Made by a program: the position numbers and the translations under genes. The notes beneath the pieces are model-generated. The model was given only the letters and a program-made list of their open reading frames with translations. It did no database searches and was not told the DNA's origin. This document shows positions 14,375-22,864 of a stretch of 31,953 nucleotides of DNA, one piece after another. Position 1 is the first letter of the stretch; the number at the start of each line of letters is the position of its first letter. The stretch is from Planctomycetota bacterium (GTDB lineage: Bacteria; Planctomycetota; Planctomycetia; Isosphaerales; Isosphaeraceae): positions 1-31,953 of the forward strand of contig JAJYDH010000004.1 in assembly GCA_021777685.1 (NCBI GenBank). The letters are read 5' to 3'.

Positions 14375-15322
14375 TCAATCCTGGCGGAGCCGATCCCGGT
14401 CGATGCCCGGTTTGGACAGCGGCCATCCTGCGACATCCGCCCCGTCGGGCGAGGGCTCGACGTGGACCAGGACGTCGCGGATCGGCGCGAAATGGTCGAT
14501 CACTCGGTCCTTCACCGCGTGGGCGATCGCGTGGCCGTCCTTGACGCTGTGGTCGGGGTCGACCTCGACGTGCATGTCCACCAGGTACTCGAGCCCCACC
14601 TTGCGGACCCGGAGCGTCTCGACCCCGCGAACCCCTTCGACGGCGAGGGCCTCGAACCGCACGGCCATGAGCAGTTCCGGGTCGGCCTGGCGGTCCATCA
14701 GGTCCTGGATGTTGCCCCAGAGCAGGGTCCCGCCGACCCACATCACCGACAGGGCCACCACCACCGCCGCCGCGTGGTCGGCCCAGTGCCAGGCCGGCCC
14801 TCCCCAGCGGGCCAGCCCGACTCCGGCCACGACGGCGATGCTGCCGAGCGCGTCGAGCCGGTAGTCCCAGGCCGTCGCGAGTAGCGCGGCCGAGCCGGTC
14901 TCGCGGGCCACCCGCCGGGCGTAGCGATAGAGGCATTCCTGGAAGACGGCCCCGCCCAGGGCGATCAGCAGCGTGTACGCCGAAGGCATCGTCTTGTCGC
15001 CGCCGATCGTACCGATGGCCTCACGTCCGATCCCCAGCGCCAGGAGGATCAGCATGAGCGCGACACCGGACCCCGCGACGGCCTCGAACCGGGCGTGCCC
15101 GTAAGGGTGCTCGTTGTCGGCCGGCCGCTGCGCGACGAGCAGGGCGCCGAGGAGGGCCGCCGAGATCGCCGCGTCGACCAGCGAGTGGACCGCGTCCGAG
15201 ACCAGGGCCAGCGAATGCCCGAAGACGCCGCCGAGCAGCTTCGCCAGCCCCAGGCCGAGGCTCACGGCGATGCCCCAGGCCGCCGCCTTCCTCGCCTGGC
15301 GATAGAGATCAAGGCTATTCAA
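14375..15322 (-). CDS. Cation diffusion facilitator metal transporter
   Basis: This 315-residue CDF transporter exports divalent metals by proton antiport. Six hydrophobic helices lie within residues 14-205, followed by a cytoplasmic ferredoxin-like domain (about 210-300) with the usual VRKVG...VDMHVEVDP pattern. TM2 carries SDAVHSLVD (H46, D50) and TM5 carries DYRLD (D153, D157), the metal-site positions; HPYGHARFE after TM2 is a family signature. The HxxxD plus DxxxD combination differs from the common zinc type (HxxxD in both) and the FieF/YiiP type (DxxxD plus HxxxD), so the metal is uncertain. The start is TTG (complement of 15320-15322) with no clear Shine-Dalgarno. The stop is only 3 bases from the convergent FG-GAP gene stop. 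Confidence 0.92.
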   Translation of the reverse strand: MNSLDLYRQARKAAAWGIAVSLGLGLAKLLGGVFGHSLALVSDAVHSLVDAAISAALLGALLVAQRPADNEHPYGHARFEAVAGSGVALMLILLALGIGREAIGTIGGDKTMPSAYTLLIALGGAVFQECLYRYARRVARETGSAALLATAWDYRLDALGSIAVVAGVGLARWGGPAWHWADHAAAVVVALSVMWVGGTLLWGNIQDLMDRQADPELLMAVRFEALAVEGVRGVETLRVRKVGLEYLVDMHVEVDPDHSVKDGHAIAHAVKDRVIDHFAPIRDVLVHVEPSPDGADVAGWPLSKPGIDRDRLRQD

Positions 15323-15380
15323 CGATCCGGCCCCCGCCCGACCCGGTCAACGGACCTTCCTCGGATCTGCCAACGCTCGG

Positions 15381-17828
15381 TCATCGTCCGGCCGCACCCC
15401 TCGGGCCGGTTGCCGATTTCCTGTTCGAAGGCGGCACCTTCGGAGGCTCCTTGGCTTGGGCCTCCCACTCGGGGATCTGGGCCTCAAGATAGGATTTCAG
15501 ATTCTTGGGCAGCTTCTTGTCGGCGTGGGGCGTCAACTCGTCGAGCTGGAGGGCCCGCTTCCCCTCGCTCGCGGCGTCGACGAACATCCCGATCTCGGCG
15601 CTCGCCTGGGCCAGCTCGCCGCGCAGGGTTGCGTTCGTCGGGTAGATCGACGCGGCCCGACGAGTCGCCTTGACGATCGTGGACCGGAGCGAGAGCAGTT
15701 CGAAAGGCTTGGCGTTGTCCGGCATCTCGCTCAGGATCGCCCGTGCGTAAGCGGCCTGGCGTCGCCGGAGCCCCAGGTTGTTGGGGTTCCGCCATTTCGA
15801 GTCGAGGGCATCATCCATGGCGATCAGCACCCTGGTCCAGAGCGATTGCTTCCGCGCGGCGACCTCGGGCGAATGCCAGTAGGCGAACTCCAGGTCGGCC
15901 AGCGAGATCCAGGGGCGGACGTTGTAGTGGTCCGCCTCGATCGACCTCTTGTAGGCTTCCCGGGCGATCTCGAAGGCCGGCGGGCGGGAGGCCATCGCCG
16001 CATCGCCGACGGCCCGTTCGGCCTCCGACTTCCAGAACGGCATGACGGCGCCGAAGAACGTCCCGGCCAGCGCCGCCCAGGCGACGGCGAGGAGTGCCGT
16101 CGGCCCTAGGCCGCCGACGATTCGGAGCCGACCGCAGGCCCGGTCGTCTCGGAGGTTCAGCCCGAGCGCCAGCAGGACCCAGAGCGACATCGCGACCGAG
16201 GGCATGCCGATCCCGCCCGCCGCCAGGAGGTTAATCGCCAGCGCCAGCACGGCCACACCCAGGCCCGCCGCCGGGATCGGAAGGCGTCTCCAGAGGGGCG
16301 CCCCCAGCATCGCCGCGGCGCCCCATGCCGCCCCGAGGATCAGCCAGCGGGCGAGCGAGTCTCCCGGCAGCATCGGGTTGAGTTTGCCCAGAGTCCAGAC
16401 CGCGATCCAGCCGAGTCCCGCCGCCCCGAGCAGCCAGGCCGATGGTGAGTCCGACTTGTCGTCGATCGTCGCGTCGACCTGATCCCGAGATGGGCCGAGG
16501 ATCTCCCGGAGCCCGATCCCGATGGCCGCGAGCAGGGCGACCACCGCGATGACGCCCGCGGTCGCCCAGACCTCCAGGACCATGTTGTGCGGGTCCTGGA
16601 TCTCCTCGCTGGCCTGGGGCAGCTTGTGGCCGAGGTACGGGCCGGCGAAGTTGGCCGGGCCGAGCCCCGACCAGAAGGTGCTGTGCGAGCCGGGTTTCGC
16701 CCCATCCGGCCCGAATGCCCCGGCGGCGATGCCCTCCGGGGAAGGGGCGTCGGTGATCACCCCCCACGCGCCGACCCAGTATTCCCAGCGATAGCGGAGC
16801 GATTTCGGGGCCTCGGTGATGACCTGGATGTCGAGCTGTTTCGTCGCCACGCCCCCGGCCACGAGGCCGACGACGAGCACGGCCAGGCCGACCCCGGAAA
16901 TCGCGATCAGCCGGGCCGGCACCGCGCGCCGGGCCCGATAAGCCAGCACGAGCAGGGCCACGAACAGGCCGATATCGGCGCTCCGGCTCTTGGTCAGGAC
17001 CAGGCAGGTCAGCATGACGAGGCCGGGGACAGCCGCCAGGGCGAACGCCACCAGCCGCGATCCTCGCCCTTCGCGTCGGGTCAGGTTCTCCAGGGCCACG
17101 GCGAAACCCAGGGCCATCGGCCCGACCAGGAACCCGGCCAGCGAATTCGCCAGCGCGAAGGTCGAGAACGGCTCGTTCGAGTGGAGCAGCCGGTCCGCCA
17201 GGTTCGCCTCCGCCGGGGTGCCCGGTTCGATCCCGAGTTGTTGAAGGACCTGTTGCGGGTTGCGGATGTAGAGGTCGCGGAGCTGCGCGAACTCCACGGG
17301 GATCTGGTAAAGCCCGTAGGCCGAGACCGCGACCGCCGTCGCCACGACCGCACCGGCCAGAGTGGCCGACTCGGCCCGGGTCCGCGGGAGGTTCCGGACC
17401 ATGAAGTAGAGGAGGCCGAGCGCCCCCCATTCCCAGGCCATCGTGATGGCCGATCGGCGCTCGGCGGCGTGCGACGCGCTGGCTCCGACGAGCAGCATCA
17501 GGGCCAGGACCGCCGCGTCGGCCCACGACCAGCGGACCCGGAAGGTGCCCGTGAACAAGTACGAAGCGATGGCGATCGCCGACGTCGCCAGCATCGCCAG
17601 GACCCAGACCAGGCCGGAGCCGGAATCGGCGTCCTCGCTCGGGAAGTAGGCCCGGGAGACGAACAGCATCCCGGCCAGCCCGAGCGCGATCCGCCGGAGG
17701 GCCTCGCCGAGCTTCGCGAACGCCTCGTCCCCCGGCTCGTCCAGATCGGGACGGATCCTGGAAGGGTCGTTCGACGGGGACCGGGGGGCCTCAGGGGCCG
17801 ACTTCGCTCTGGGGGCTCGACTCGCCAT
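15381..17828 (-). CDS. O-antigen ligase / Wzy-like polysaccharide polymerase
   Basis: This 815-residue polytopic membrane protein has many hydrophobic segments from about residue 45 to 590. The central region contains the Wzy_C/WaaL hallmark: a periplasmic loop with SLRYRWEYWVGAWG near 343, then FWSGLGPANF and DPHNMVLEVWATAG near 410, the last being the conserved HN-containing motif before the next helix. The last 200 residues are soluble with TPR-like helices (FEIAREAYKRSIEAD..., about 620-760). Such proteins polymerise or ligate lipid-linked glycans on the outer face of the cytoplasmic membrane. The start (ATG, complement of 17826-17828) lies inside the upstream WecA-like gene (38-base overlap), supporting translational coupling and a shared role in surface polysaccharide assembly. 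Polymerase versus ligase cannot be decided. Confidence 0.85.
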   Translation of the reverse strand: MASRAPRAKSAPEAPRSPSNDPSRIRPDLDEPGDEAFAKLGEALRRIALGLAGMLFVSRAYFPSEDADSGSGLVWVLAMLATSAIAIASYLFTGTFRVRWSWADAAVLALMLLVGASASHAAERRSAITMAWEWGALGLLYFMVRNLPRTRAESATLAGAVVATAVAVSAYGLYQIPVEFAQLRDLYIRNPQQVLQQLGIEPGTPAEANLADRLLHSNEPFSTFALANSLAGFLVGPMALGFAVALENLTRREGRGSRLVAFALAAVPGLVMLTCLVLTKSRSADIGLFVALLVLAYRARRAVPARLIAISGVGLAVLVVGLVAGGVATKQLDIQVITEAPKSLRYRWEYWVGAWGVITDAPSPEGIAAGAFGPDGAKPGSHSTFWSGLGPANFAGPYLGHKLPQASEEIQDPHNMVLEVWATAGVIAVVALLAAIGIGLREILGPSRDQVDATIDDKSDSPSAWLLGAAGLGWIAVWTLGKLNPMLPGDSLARWLILGAAWGAAAMLGAPLWRRLPIPAAGLGVAVLALAINLLAAGGIGMPSVAMSLWVLLALGLNLRDDRACGRLRIVGGLGPTALLAVAWAALAGTFFGAVMPFWKSEAERAVGDAAMASRPPAFEIAREAYKRSIEADHYNVRPWISLADLEFAYWHSPEVAARKQSLWTRVLIAMDDALDSKWRNPNNLGLRRRQAAYARAILSEMPDNAKPFELLSLRSTIVKATRRAASIYPTNATLRGELAQASAEIGMFVDAASEGKRALQLDELTPHADKKLPKNLKSYLEAQIPEWEAQAKEPPKVPPSNRKSATGPRGAAGR

Positions 17829-18930
17829 CGCGACGCTCCGGCCGGTTCGTGTTCGTGGAGACTTCGAGGAGGGCCACCACCCCGAGCAGGCAGAACGTCT
17901 GGGCGACGACCACGCACGCCCCCGCCCGATCCATCCACGGCCGGGGCAGGAGCAGGGCGCCCAGCCCGCCCGCGAGGGTGACCAGATAAATCGTCCGGAC
18001 CGCCAGCGGCGGCGTCAAGCCGCGGTCGACGAGCCGGTGGGAAAAGTGACGCCGATCCGCCTCGAACGGGCTCCGCCCCTCGCGGAGCCGGATCAGTATC
18101 ACCGACGTCGTGTCGTAGAGCGGCACCGCCATCACCAGCAAGGGGGCGAGGACTCCGTAGGGCGAATATCCCTGCTGGGGCCGGGTGAACGTCCCGACCA
18201 CCGTGAGCGTCCCCAGCAGGAACCCGAGGAAGTTGCTCCCGGCGTCCCCCATGAACAGACGGGCGGGATACCGGTTGTGGACCAGGAACCCGGCCAGGGC
18301 CCCGACGAGCACCATCAAGACCGCCGGGACGAACCGACCCTCGACCTCGACCTGGGCCGCGACGAACAGCGAGGCCGCGATCAGCCCCACGCCGGCCGCC
18401 AGTCCGTCCATGTTGTCGAGGAAATTGAAGGAGTTGGTCAGCCCCACGATCCAGAGGACCGTGATCGCCCCGGAGACGACCGCCGAATTGAGCGGCCAGA
18501 AGAGCGTCACGCGGACTCCGGACGCGACCAGGATCGCGGAGAGCCCGACCTGGACGCCCAGTCGCAACTTCCAGCCGAGCCCGAAGCGGTCGTCCGCAAG
18601 GCCCATCGCCATGATGAGGGTCGCCAGCCCGAGGATCAGCGCCAGTTCGCCGCTCCGCTCCCAGGCCCCTCCCGCGTGCCGGGCGAGAGCCTCCGGGAGC
18701 CAGGGCCGTCCGGGGCCGAGGGCCAGGGCCCCGCTCCCGAGCATCAGGACGACCGTCAGCCAGATCGCCACCCCTCCGGCCAGCGGGGTGGGGGCCCGGT
18801 GCGCCTTCCGTCCGCCGGGCCTGTCGACCAGGTCGAACCGGGGTGCCAGAATCCTCGCCGCCGCGCAGAGGGAGACGCTCAGGACGAACGACGTCAGGAC
18901 GAGGACGACGCCGACGATCGCCAGGGTCAC
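17791..18930 (-). CDS. WecA/TagO-like polyprenyl-phosphate sugar-1-phosphate transferase
   Basis: This 379-residue member of the MraY/WecA superfamily transfers a sugar-1-phosphate (often GlcNAc-1-P) from a UDP-sugar to undecaprenyl phosphate, the first step of lipid-linked glycan synthesis. About eleven membrane segments are visible. Signature motifs: MGLADDRFGLG at 109-119 (Asp pair D113/D114), NSFNFLDNMDGLAAG near 166-180, FMGDAGSNFLG at about 226-236 (D229), and the HFSHRL histidine motif near 295-300. The N-terminus DRPGGRKAHRAPTPLAGG is also typical. The start is GTG (complement of 18928-18930), overlapping the stop of the small upstream gene by 4 bases; the 3' end overlaps the ligase gene. 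The sugar specificity is not determined. Confidence 0.93.
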   Translation of the reverse strand: MTLAIVGVVLVLTSFVLSVSLCAAARILAPRFDLVDRPGGRKAHRAPTPLAGGVAIWLTVVLMLGSGALALGPGRPWLPEALARHAGGAWERSGELALILGLATLIMAMGLADDRFGLGWKLRLGVQVGLSAILVASGVRVTLFWPLNSAVVSGAITVLWIVGLTNSFNFLDNMDGLAAGVGLIAASLFVAAQVEVEGRFVPAVLMVLVGALAGFLVHNRYPARLFMGDAGSNFLGFLLGTLTVVGTFTRPQQGYSPYGVLAPLLVMAVPLYDTTSVILIRLREGRSPFEADRRHFSHRLVDRGLTPPLAVRTIYLVTLAGGLGALLLPRPWMDRAGACVVVAQTFCLLGVVALLEVSTNTNRPERRDGESSPQSEVGP

Positions 18931-19187
18931 GGCTCGTTCCCCGGATCACGCGACGGCATGCCTTTCGTCCCCCGATTGACCAGGGCGAGCGAGAGGCAGG
19001 CGATCATCAGGGCGGCGACCATGGCCGAGATACCCAGCAAGGTGGCCCATTCGACCGGCCTGTCGGGGGGCCAGGCCGGGCTGGCCCCCCCTCGGAGCAC
19101 GTATCCGAACACGAGGGGGCCGCCGAAGGTGAGGATCGTCATCGCCCCGAGCAGGACGAGGGGGAGCCGGGACGGTCGGGCGCTCAT
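18927..19187 (-). CDS. Small two-helix membrane protein
   Basis: This 86-residue protein has two hydrophobic segments, LPLVLLGAMTILTFGGPLVF (about 8-27) and WATLLGISAMVAALMIACL (about 47-65), with a short loop between and a charged C-terminal tail. No family is recognised. It overlaps proS at its start (ATG in ATGA, 19184-19187) and the WecA-like gene at its end (GTGA, 18927-18930), so it is firmly embedded in this run of genes and is probably real. A much longer frame reading through proS antisense of itself exists upstream but has no family support. It may be an assembly partner of the WecA-like enzyme; that is only inferred from context. Confidence 0.75.
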   Translation of the reverse strand: MSARPSRLPLVLLGAMTILTFGGPLVFGYVLRGGASPAWPPDRPVEWATLLGISAMVAALMIACLSLALVNRGTKGMPSRDPGNEP

Positions 19188-20965
19188 TGTCCCCTCGAAG
19201 CGGCCCGGGAGATCCGCCGCTCGGCCGAGACGTTCTCCATCCCGCGACGGGTCGTCTCCAGCTCGGCGAGGATCGCCTCGTCGGCCGTGGCCGCCGAGAC
19301 GTTGTGGGCCGAGGCGTCGGTCCGCCACTTGACCTCGACCGTCCCTTCCTTGAGACCGCGCTCGCTGATGACGATCCGGAGCGGGATGCCGATCAGGTCG
19401 GCGTCCTTGAACTTGACGCCTGGGCGCTGGTCGCGGTCGTCCACCAGGACATCGTAGCCCGCCGCCTCGAACTTCTTCTCGAGCGCCTCGGCCGCTTCCA
19501 TCACGGCCGGGTTGTTGAGCTGGAGCGGGGCGATGAGGACGTGATAGGGCGCGAGCGAGAGCGGCCAGACGATCCCGTTGTCGTCGTGCCCGGCCTCGAC
19601 GGCCGCCGCGACGATCCGGTTCACGCCGATCCCGTAGCAGCCCATGATGACCGGGATCTCCTGCCCCTTGTCGTCGAGGAAGTGCGCCCCCATCGCCCGC
19701 GAATACTTCGTGCCGAGCTTGAAGACGTGGCCGACCTCGATCCCCTGGTTCTCGACCATTAGCCGGCCGCACTTCGGGCAGGGGTCGCCGCCGACGGCGT
19801 TCCGGAGGTCGAGCACCTTGTCGAGCGGGAAGTCGCGACCCGGGACAACTCCCGTGAGGTGGACGTCCAACTTGTTCCCGCCGACGACGACCGTGGGCAT
19901 GGCGGCGACCGAGCGGTCGACCGCCAGGGGGATCTTGATCTCGACCGGGCCGAGGAACCCCATCGGGGCCCCCGTCGCCTTCTCGATCGTCGGCGCGTCG
20001 GCCTGCGTCAGGGTCGTCGCCCCGAAGGCCCGGCGGACCTTGGCCTCGTTGGCCTCGTGGTCGCCACGGACCAGCGCGGCGACGGGCCGGCCGTCGGCGA
20101 GGAAGACCAGGAGCTTGGCGGTCTCCGCCTCGGTGATCTTGAGGAAGTCGCAGATCTCCTGGATTGTCCGGCGGTTGGGAGTTTCCACCGGGGCAGGGGA
20201 GGGCGCGTCGGGAGTGGCGGCAGGTATGGCCGGTGCCTCCGACGGGGCGCCGATCTCGGCCCGCTCCTTGTTCGCGGCGTAGTTGCAGGCGGGGCACTGG
20301 ACGATGGTGTCCTCTCCGGTCGAGGAGGGGACCATGAACTCGTGCGACGAGTCGCCGCCGATCGGGCCGCTCTCGGCCTCGACGATGGCGTAGGGGATGC
20401 CGCAGCGGTCGAAGATCCGGCAATACGCCTCGTACATCGCGTCGTAGCTGTCGTTGAGCTGCTCGACGTTGGCGTCGAAGCTGTAGGCGTCCTTCATCAG
20501 GAATTCGCGGGTCCGCAAGATCCCGAACCGGGGGCGAGGCTCGTCGCGGAACTTCGTCTGGATCTGGTAGAGCGTCACGGGGAGCTGCTTGTACGACCGG
20601 ACGAGGTCGCGGACCAGGTCGGTGATGACCTCCTCGTGGGTCGGCCCGAGCGCGAAGTGCTGATCGCTGCTGGTCTTGAGCTGCATCAGCAGGTCGCCGA
20701 ACGTCTCGTACCGGCCGGACTCCTTCCAGAGCTCGACCGGCTGGAGCGCGGGCATCAGCAGCTCGAGCGCGCCGGCGGCGTCCATCTCCTCGCGGATGAT
20801 CCGGACGACCTTGCTCAGGACCCGGAAGCCGATGGGCAGATAGGTATAAGCGCCCGCGCCCAACTGGCGGACCATCCCCGCCCGGAGCAGGAGCTTATGG
20901 CTGGGGGCCACGGCATCGGCCGGGGTTTCCTTGAGCGTCGGGATCAGGGCTTTCGACCAGCGCAC
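19184..20965 (-). CDS. proS: Prolyl-tRNA synthetase (bacterial type, with editing domain)
   Basis: ProS charges tRNA-Pro. The 593-residue protein is the long bacterial form with an internal editing (INS/YbaK-like) domain. Class II motifs: LGAGAYTYLPIGFRVL near the N-terminus, GPTHEEVITDLV, motif 2 with TKFRDEPRPRFGILRTREF and KDAYSF, and motif 3 GCYGIGVNRIVAAAVE. The insertion domain lies at about 245-390 (QEICDFLKITEAETAKLLVF through GGNKLDVHLTG), preceded by a Pro/Ala-rich linker. The C-terminal anticodon-binding domain follows (APYHVLIAPLQL, DDRDQRPGVKFKDADLIGIP). CPAC and CPKCG pairs suggest a zinc-binding embellishment. Start GTG (complement of 20963-20965) has CGGAG 7 bases upstream and gives the expected MRWSKALIPTLKETPADA; TTG at 20983 is the alternative. 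The stop overlaps the next gene by 4 bases. Confidence 0.96.
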   Translation of the reverse strand: MRWSKALIPTLKETPADAVAPSHKLLLRAGMVRQLGAGAYTYLPIGFRVLSKVVRIIREEMDAAGALELLMPALQPVELWKESGRYETFGDLLMQLKTSSDQHFALGPTHEEVITDLVRDLVRSYKQLPVTLYQIQTKFRDEPRPRFGILRTREFLMKDAYSFDANVEQLNDSYDAMYEAYCRIFDRCGIPYAIVEAESGPIGGDSSHEFMVPSSTGEDTIVQCPACNYAANKERAEIGAPSEAPAIPAATPDAPSPAPVETPNRRTIQEICDFLKITEAETAKLLVFLADGRPVAALVRGDHEANEAKVRRAFGATTLTQADAPTIEKATGAPMGFLGPVEIKIPLAVDRSVAAMPTVVVGGNKLDVHLTGVVPGRDFPLDKVLDLRNAVGGDPCPKCGRLMVENQGIEVGHVFKLGTKYSRAMGAHFLDDKGQEIPVIMGCYGIGVNRIVAAAVEAGHDDNGIVWPLSLAPYHVLIAPLQLNNPAVMEAAEALEKKFEAAGYDVLVDDRDQRPGVKFKDADLIGIPLRIVISERGLKEGTVEVKWRTDASAHNVSAATADEAILAELETTRRGMENVSAERRISRAASRGQ

Positions 20966-21012
20966 GAATCGGCTCCGTTTCAATCCGCCCCCGGTGTCGG
21001 CCCGGGGGATGG

Positions 21013-21060
21013 AAAAGGGGGATGGCTCCGCAGCGAGGCCGAGGTGCCCATCCCCATTTT
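21013..21060. repeat. Dispersed REP-like repeat, copy 2
   Basis: The 48-base element starts AAAAGGGGGATGGCTCCG and ends GAGGTGCCCATCCCCATTTT. The ends are imperfect inverted repeats (AAAA-x-GGGGATGG against the complement AAAATGGGGATGG). It is clearly related to the copy at 8553-8596. It sits in the leader of proS. Confidence 0.65.
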
Positions 21061-21162
21061 CGGAAAAGACGTCTCCACAGAATCGGCACAGTCTATCAGA
21101 TCGGCCCGGCGGATCGCAGTCCCAACCTCGGGATTCGGACCGATCGTCGCAGCCCCCACAGT

Positions 21163-21211
21163 CCCGACGTCCCTTACGTCGCCTACGTCGTTCACTTGAA
21201 GACCTTACGTC
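21163..21211. repeat. Phased ACGTC repeats
   Basis: Three adjacent 9-base units (21163-21171, 21172-21180, 21181-21189) each end in ACGTC, and a fourth TTACGTC ends at 21211. The 9-9-22 spacing in a divergent promoter could be an operator array, or a short microsatellite. Confidence 0.4.
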
Positions 21212-21424
21212 TCCCGAACTGCTGAAATGGCCCCAATTCCCGAGGCGGGCGAGACGAACTAATGACCGTGGGATGGTCGACCCGCGCGGCAAGATGGGCC
21301 GTCGGGGACGGCCGGCGGATTTGCGAATCGCACTCGGTTCACCGGTGCCGAAGGGACGAAGCAGGTGGTCGATCGTCCCGGCCAGGGGCGGGGCCGAGTC
21401 CTCCGGGCCGCAGGGAGGTGAGAA

Positions 21425-22636
21425 GTGTTCCCGAATGATTCCCGGCGCCAGCGCCGGAGCGATCGTCCCCGACGCGGTCCGGAACGGATCGTCGTCGAGG
21501 GGCTGGAAAGTCGCCAGTTGATGACCTACTCGCCGTTCGGCTTCTCGCTCCCGCAGCTCGCGGTCACGGGATACGCCGCTCCGGTGGCCGCCTGGGGCGG
21601 GCCGCTCGCCATCGACGTGACGGTGCAGAACCAGGGGGCCAGCTCGCTGATCGAGCCGCTGAACCTGTCGCCGGGAACGACCAACAACACGCTCTATTCG
21701 CCGCCGACGAACAGCACGGCCGACGCCGTCCCGACGACGGTCGAGGTCTTCGCCGCGGCCAGGCCCAACGCGAATTCGGGCCAGGTCCTGATCGACACGA
21801 TCACCATCCCCAGCGTCACCCAGAACAGCTCCTATGAGGTCCTCTCCGACATCGGCCTGCCGGCCAGGCCCAGGGGGTTCCCCGGCGCCGGCGGGAAGGT
21901 CTATCTGACCCTGGTGGTCGACAACAACCAGTCGATCCTCCAGAGCAGCCAGGCGCTGAACATCTACCGGGTGCCCAACCCCGTCCGGATCGTGGCCCCC
22001 GCCCTCCCCAACCTCCAGGTGACGGCGGTCGACATCCCCTCGCCGCTCCAGCGCGGAGACGTGATCGCCCCGACGATCCAGATCGCCAACCTGGGCGCGG
22101 GCAACCCGGCCTCGCAGGGGCCGGTCACGGTCGAGCTGGTCGCCTCGCTGAACAAGACCTTCGGGCCGGGCGATGCGGTGCTCGGGACTTACACGATCAC
22201 CAGCCTGCCCGGCGTCTCCGAGGTGCCGACCCAGCTCGGCACGCTGCCGACCTCGACCAACTTGACCCCGCTGCCGAACGTCAACACGACGACGCTGTCG
22301 CCGATCAAGCTGCCGTCGACTCCGGGCAAGTATTACATCGGGATCGTGATCGACCCCAAACACACGATCAACCAGACCTACGCGCCGAGGGCCGCCCTGA
22401 GAGACCCGATCCTGGTCCAGCCGAACGACTCGCAGTTGCCCCCCTCGACCCTCCTGGTCAACACCAACGGCACGATCCCGGTCTTCCCCGAGCTTCCGTC
22501 CGCGGTGATCCCGCCGCCGACCTCGACGACGCCCGTGGTCTTCCCCCAATTCCCGGTCACGACGACCATCAACACGACCCTGGTGCCGACCCTCGGCCCG
22601 GTCGCCTTCTCGGCCAGGAAGCCGAAGGGCAAATGA
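21425..22636 (+). CDS. Secreted LEPR-XLL-type protein with CARDB-like domains
   Basis: This 403-residue protein begins with a basic N-terminus (RRQRRSDRPRRG) followed by VEGLESRQLM at about 24-33, a variant of the LEPR-XLL motif that marks many planctomycete surface proteins. Two Ig-like repeats follow: about 44-170 (LPQLAVTGY..., VQNQGASSL) and 185-310 (LPNLQVTAVDIPSPLQRGD..., IANLGAGNPAS). Both have the CARDB pattern of a conserved hydrophobic strand, an N-x-G turn and a terminal YYIGIVIDP-like strand. The C-terminus is Thr/Pro/Val-rich and low complexity. The start is GTG 21425 behind AGGGAGGTGA. A surface or extracellular structural role is likely; no enzyme motif is present. A very long antisense frame covers the same region and is rejected. 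Confidence 0.8.
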   Translation: MFPNDSRRQRRSDRPRRGPERIVVEGLESRQLMTYSPFGFSLPQLAVTGYAAPVAAWGGPLAIDVTVQNQGASSLIEPLNLSPGTTNNTLYSPPTNSTADAVPTTVEVFAAARPNANSGQVLIDTITIPSVTQNSSYEVLSDIGLPARPRGFPGAGGKVYLTLVVDNNQSILQSSQALNIYRVPNPVRIVAPALPNLQVTAVDIPSPLQRGDVIAPTIQIANLGAGNPASQGPVTVELVASLNKTFGPGDAVLGTYTITSLPGVSEVPTQLGTLPTSTNLTPLPNVNTTTLSPIKLPSTPGKYYIGIVIDPKHTINQTYAPRAALRDPILVQPNDSQLPPSTLLVNTNGTIPVFPELPSAVIPPPTSTTPVVFPQFPVTTTINTTLVPTLGPVAFSARKPKGK

Positions 22637-22684
22637 CCGTGTGAGGGCGAGGATCGTCCCGCCCGACCCTCGACATCCCCGCGA

Positions 22685-22719
22685 CCGAGGCCGGGCGGAT
22701 GAGATCCGCCCGGCCTCGG
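22685..22719 (+). terminator. Perfect 16-bp hairpin after the LEPR-XLL-type gene
   Basis: CCGAGGCCGGGCGGAT (22685-22700) and ATCCGCCCGGCCTCGG (22704-22719) form a perfect 16-bp stem with loop GAG, 49 bases after the stop at 22636. It lacks a T-tract, but in so GC-rich a genome it is the best terminator candidate in the window. Confidence 0.6.
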
Positions 22720-22864
22720 CGCGTCGACGGACCGACCTTCCTCAATCTCGCCGCGGCGGGTCGCTCCCTTGACCCCGCCGAGCGCCGGTCCCTACAATCG
22801 GGCCAATCGTGGGCCGCACCGCCCGACTCTCCTCCTCTCGACCCGCACCGATCGGCCCTCGCGC

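Larger units (their letters stand above)
20966..21424. other. Divergent promoter region of proS and the LEPR-XLL-type gene
   Basis: This 459-base spacer holds no supported gene. It contains a small stem CCCCCGG/CCGGGGG (20988-20994 and 21002-21008) in the proS leader, the REP-like repeat at 21013-21060, and a phased ACGTC array at 21163-21211. The plus-strand gene has AGGGAGGTGA (21412-21421) as its ribosome-binding site. No convincing T-box or -35/-10 pair was identified. Confidence 0.5.

Noticed and set aside
19184..22549. Reading proS as a 1121-residue protein extended upstream
   Set aside because: The extra 500 residues are antisense to the LEPR-XLL-type gene, and the ProRS family starts at the GTG complementing 20963-20965.
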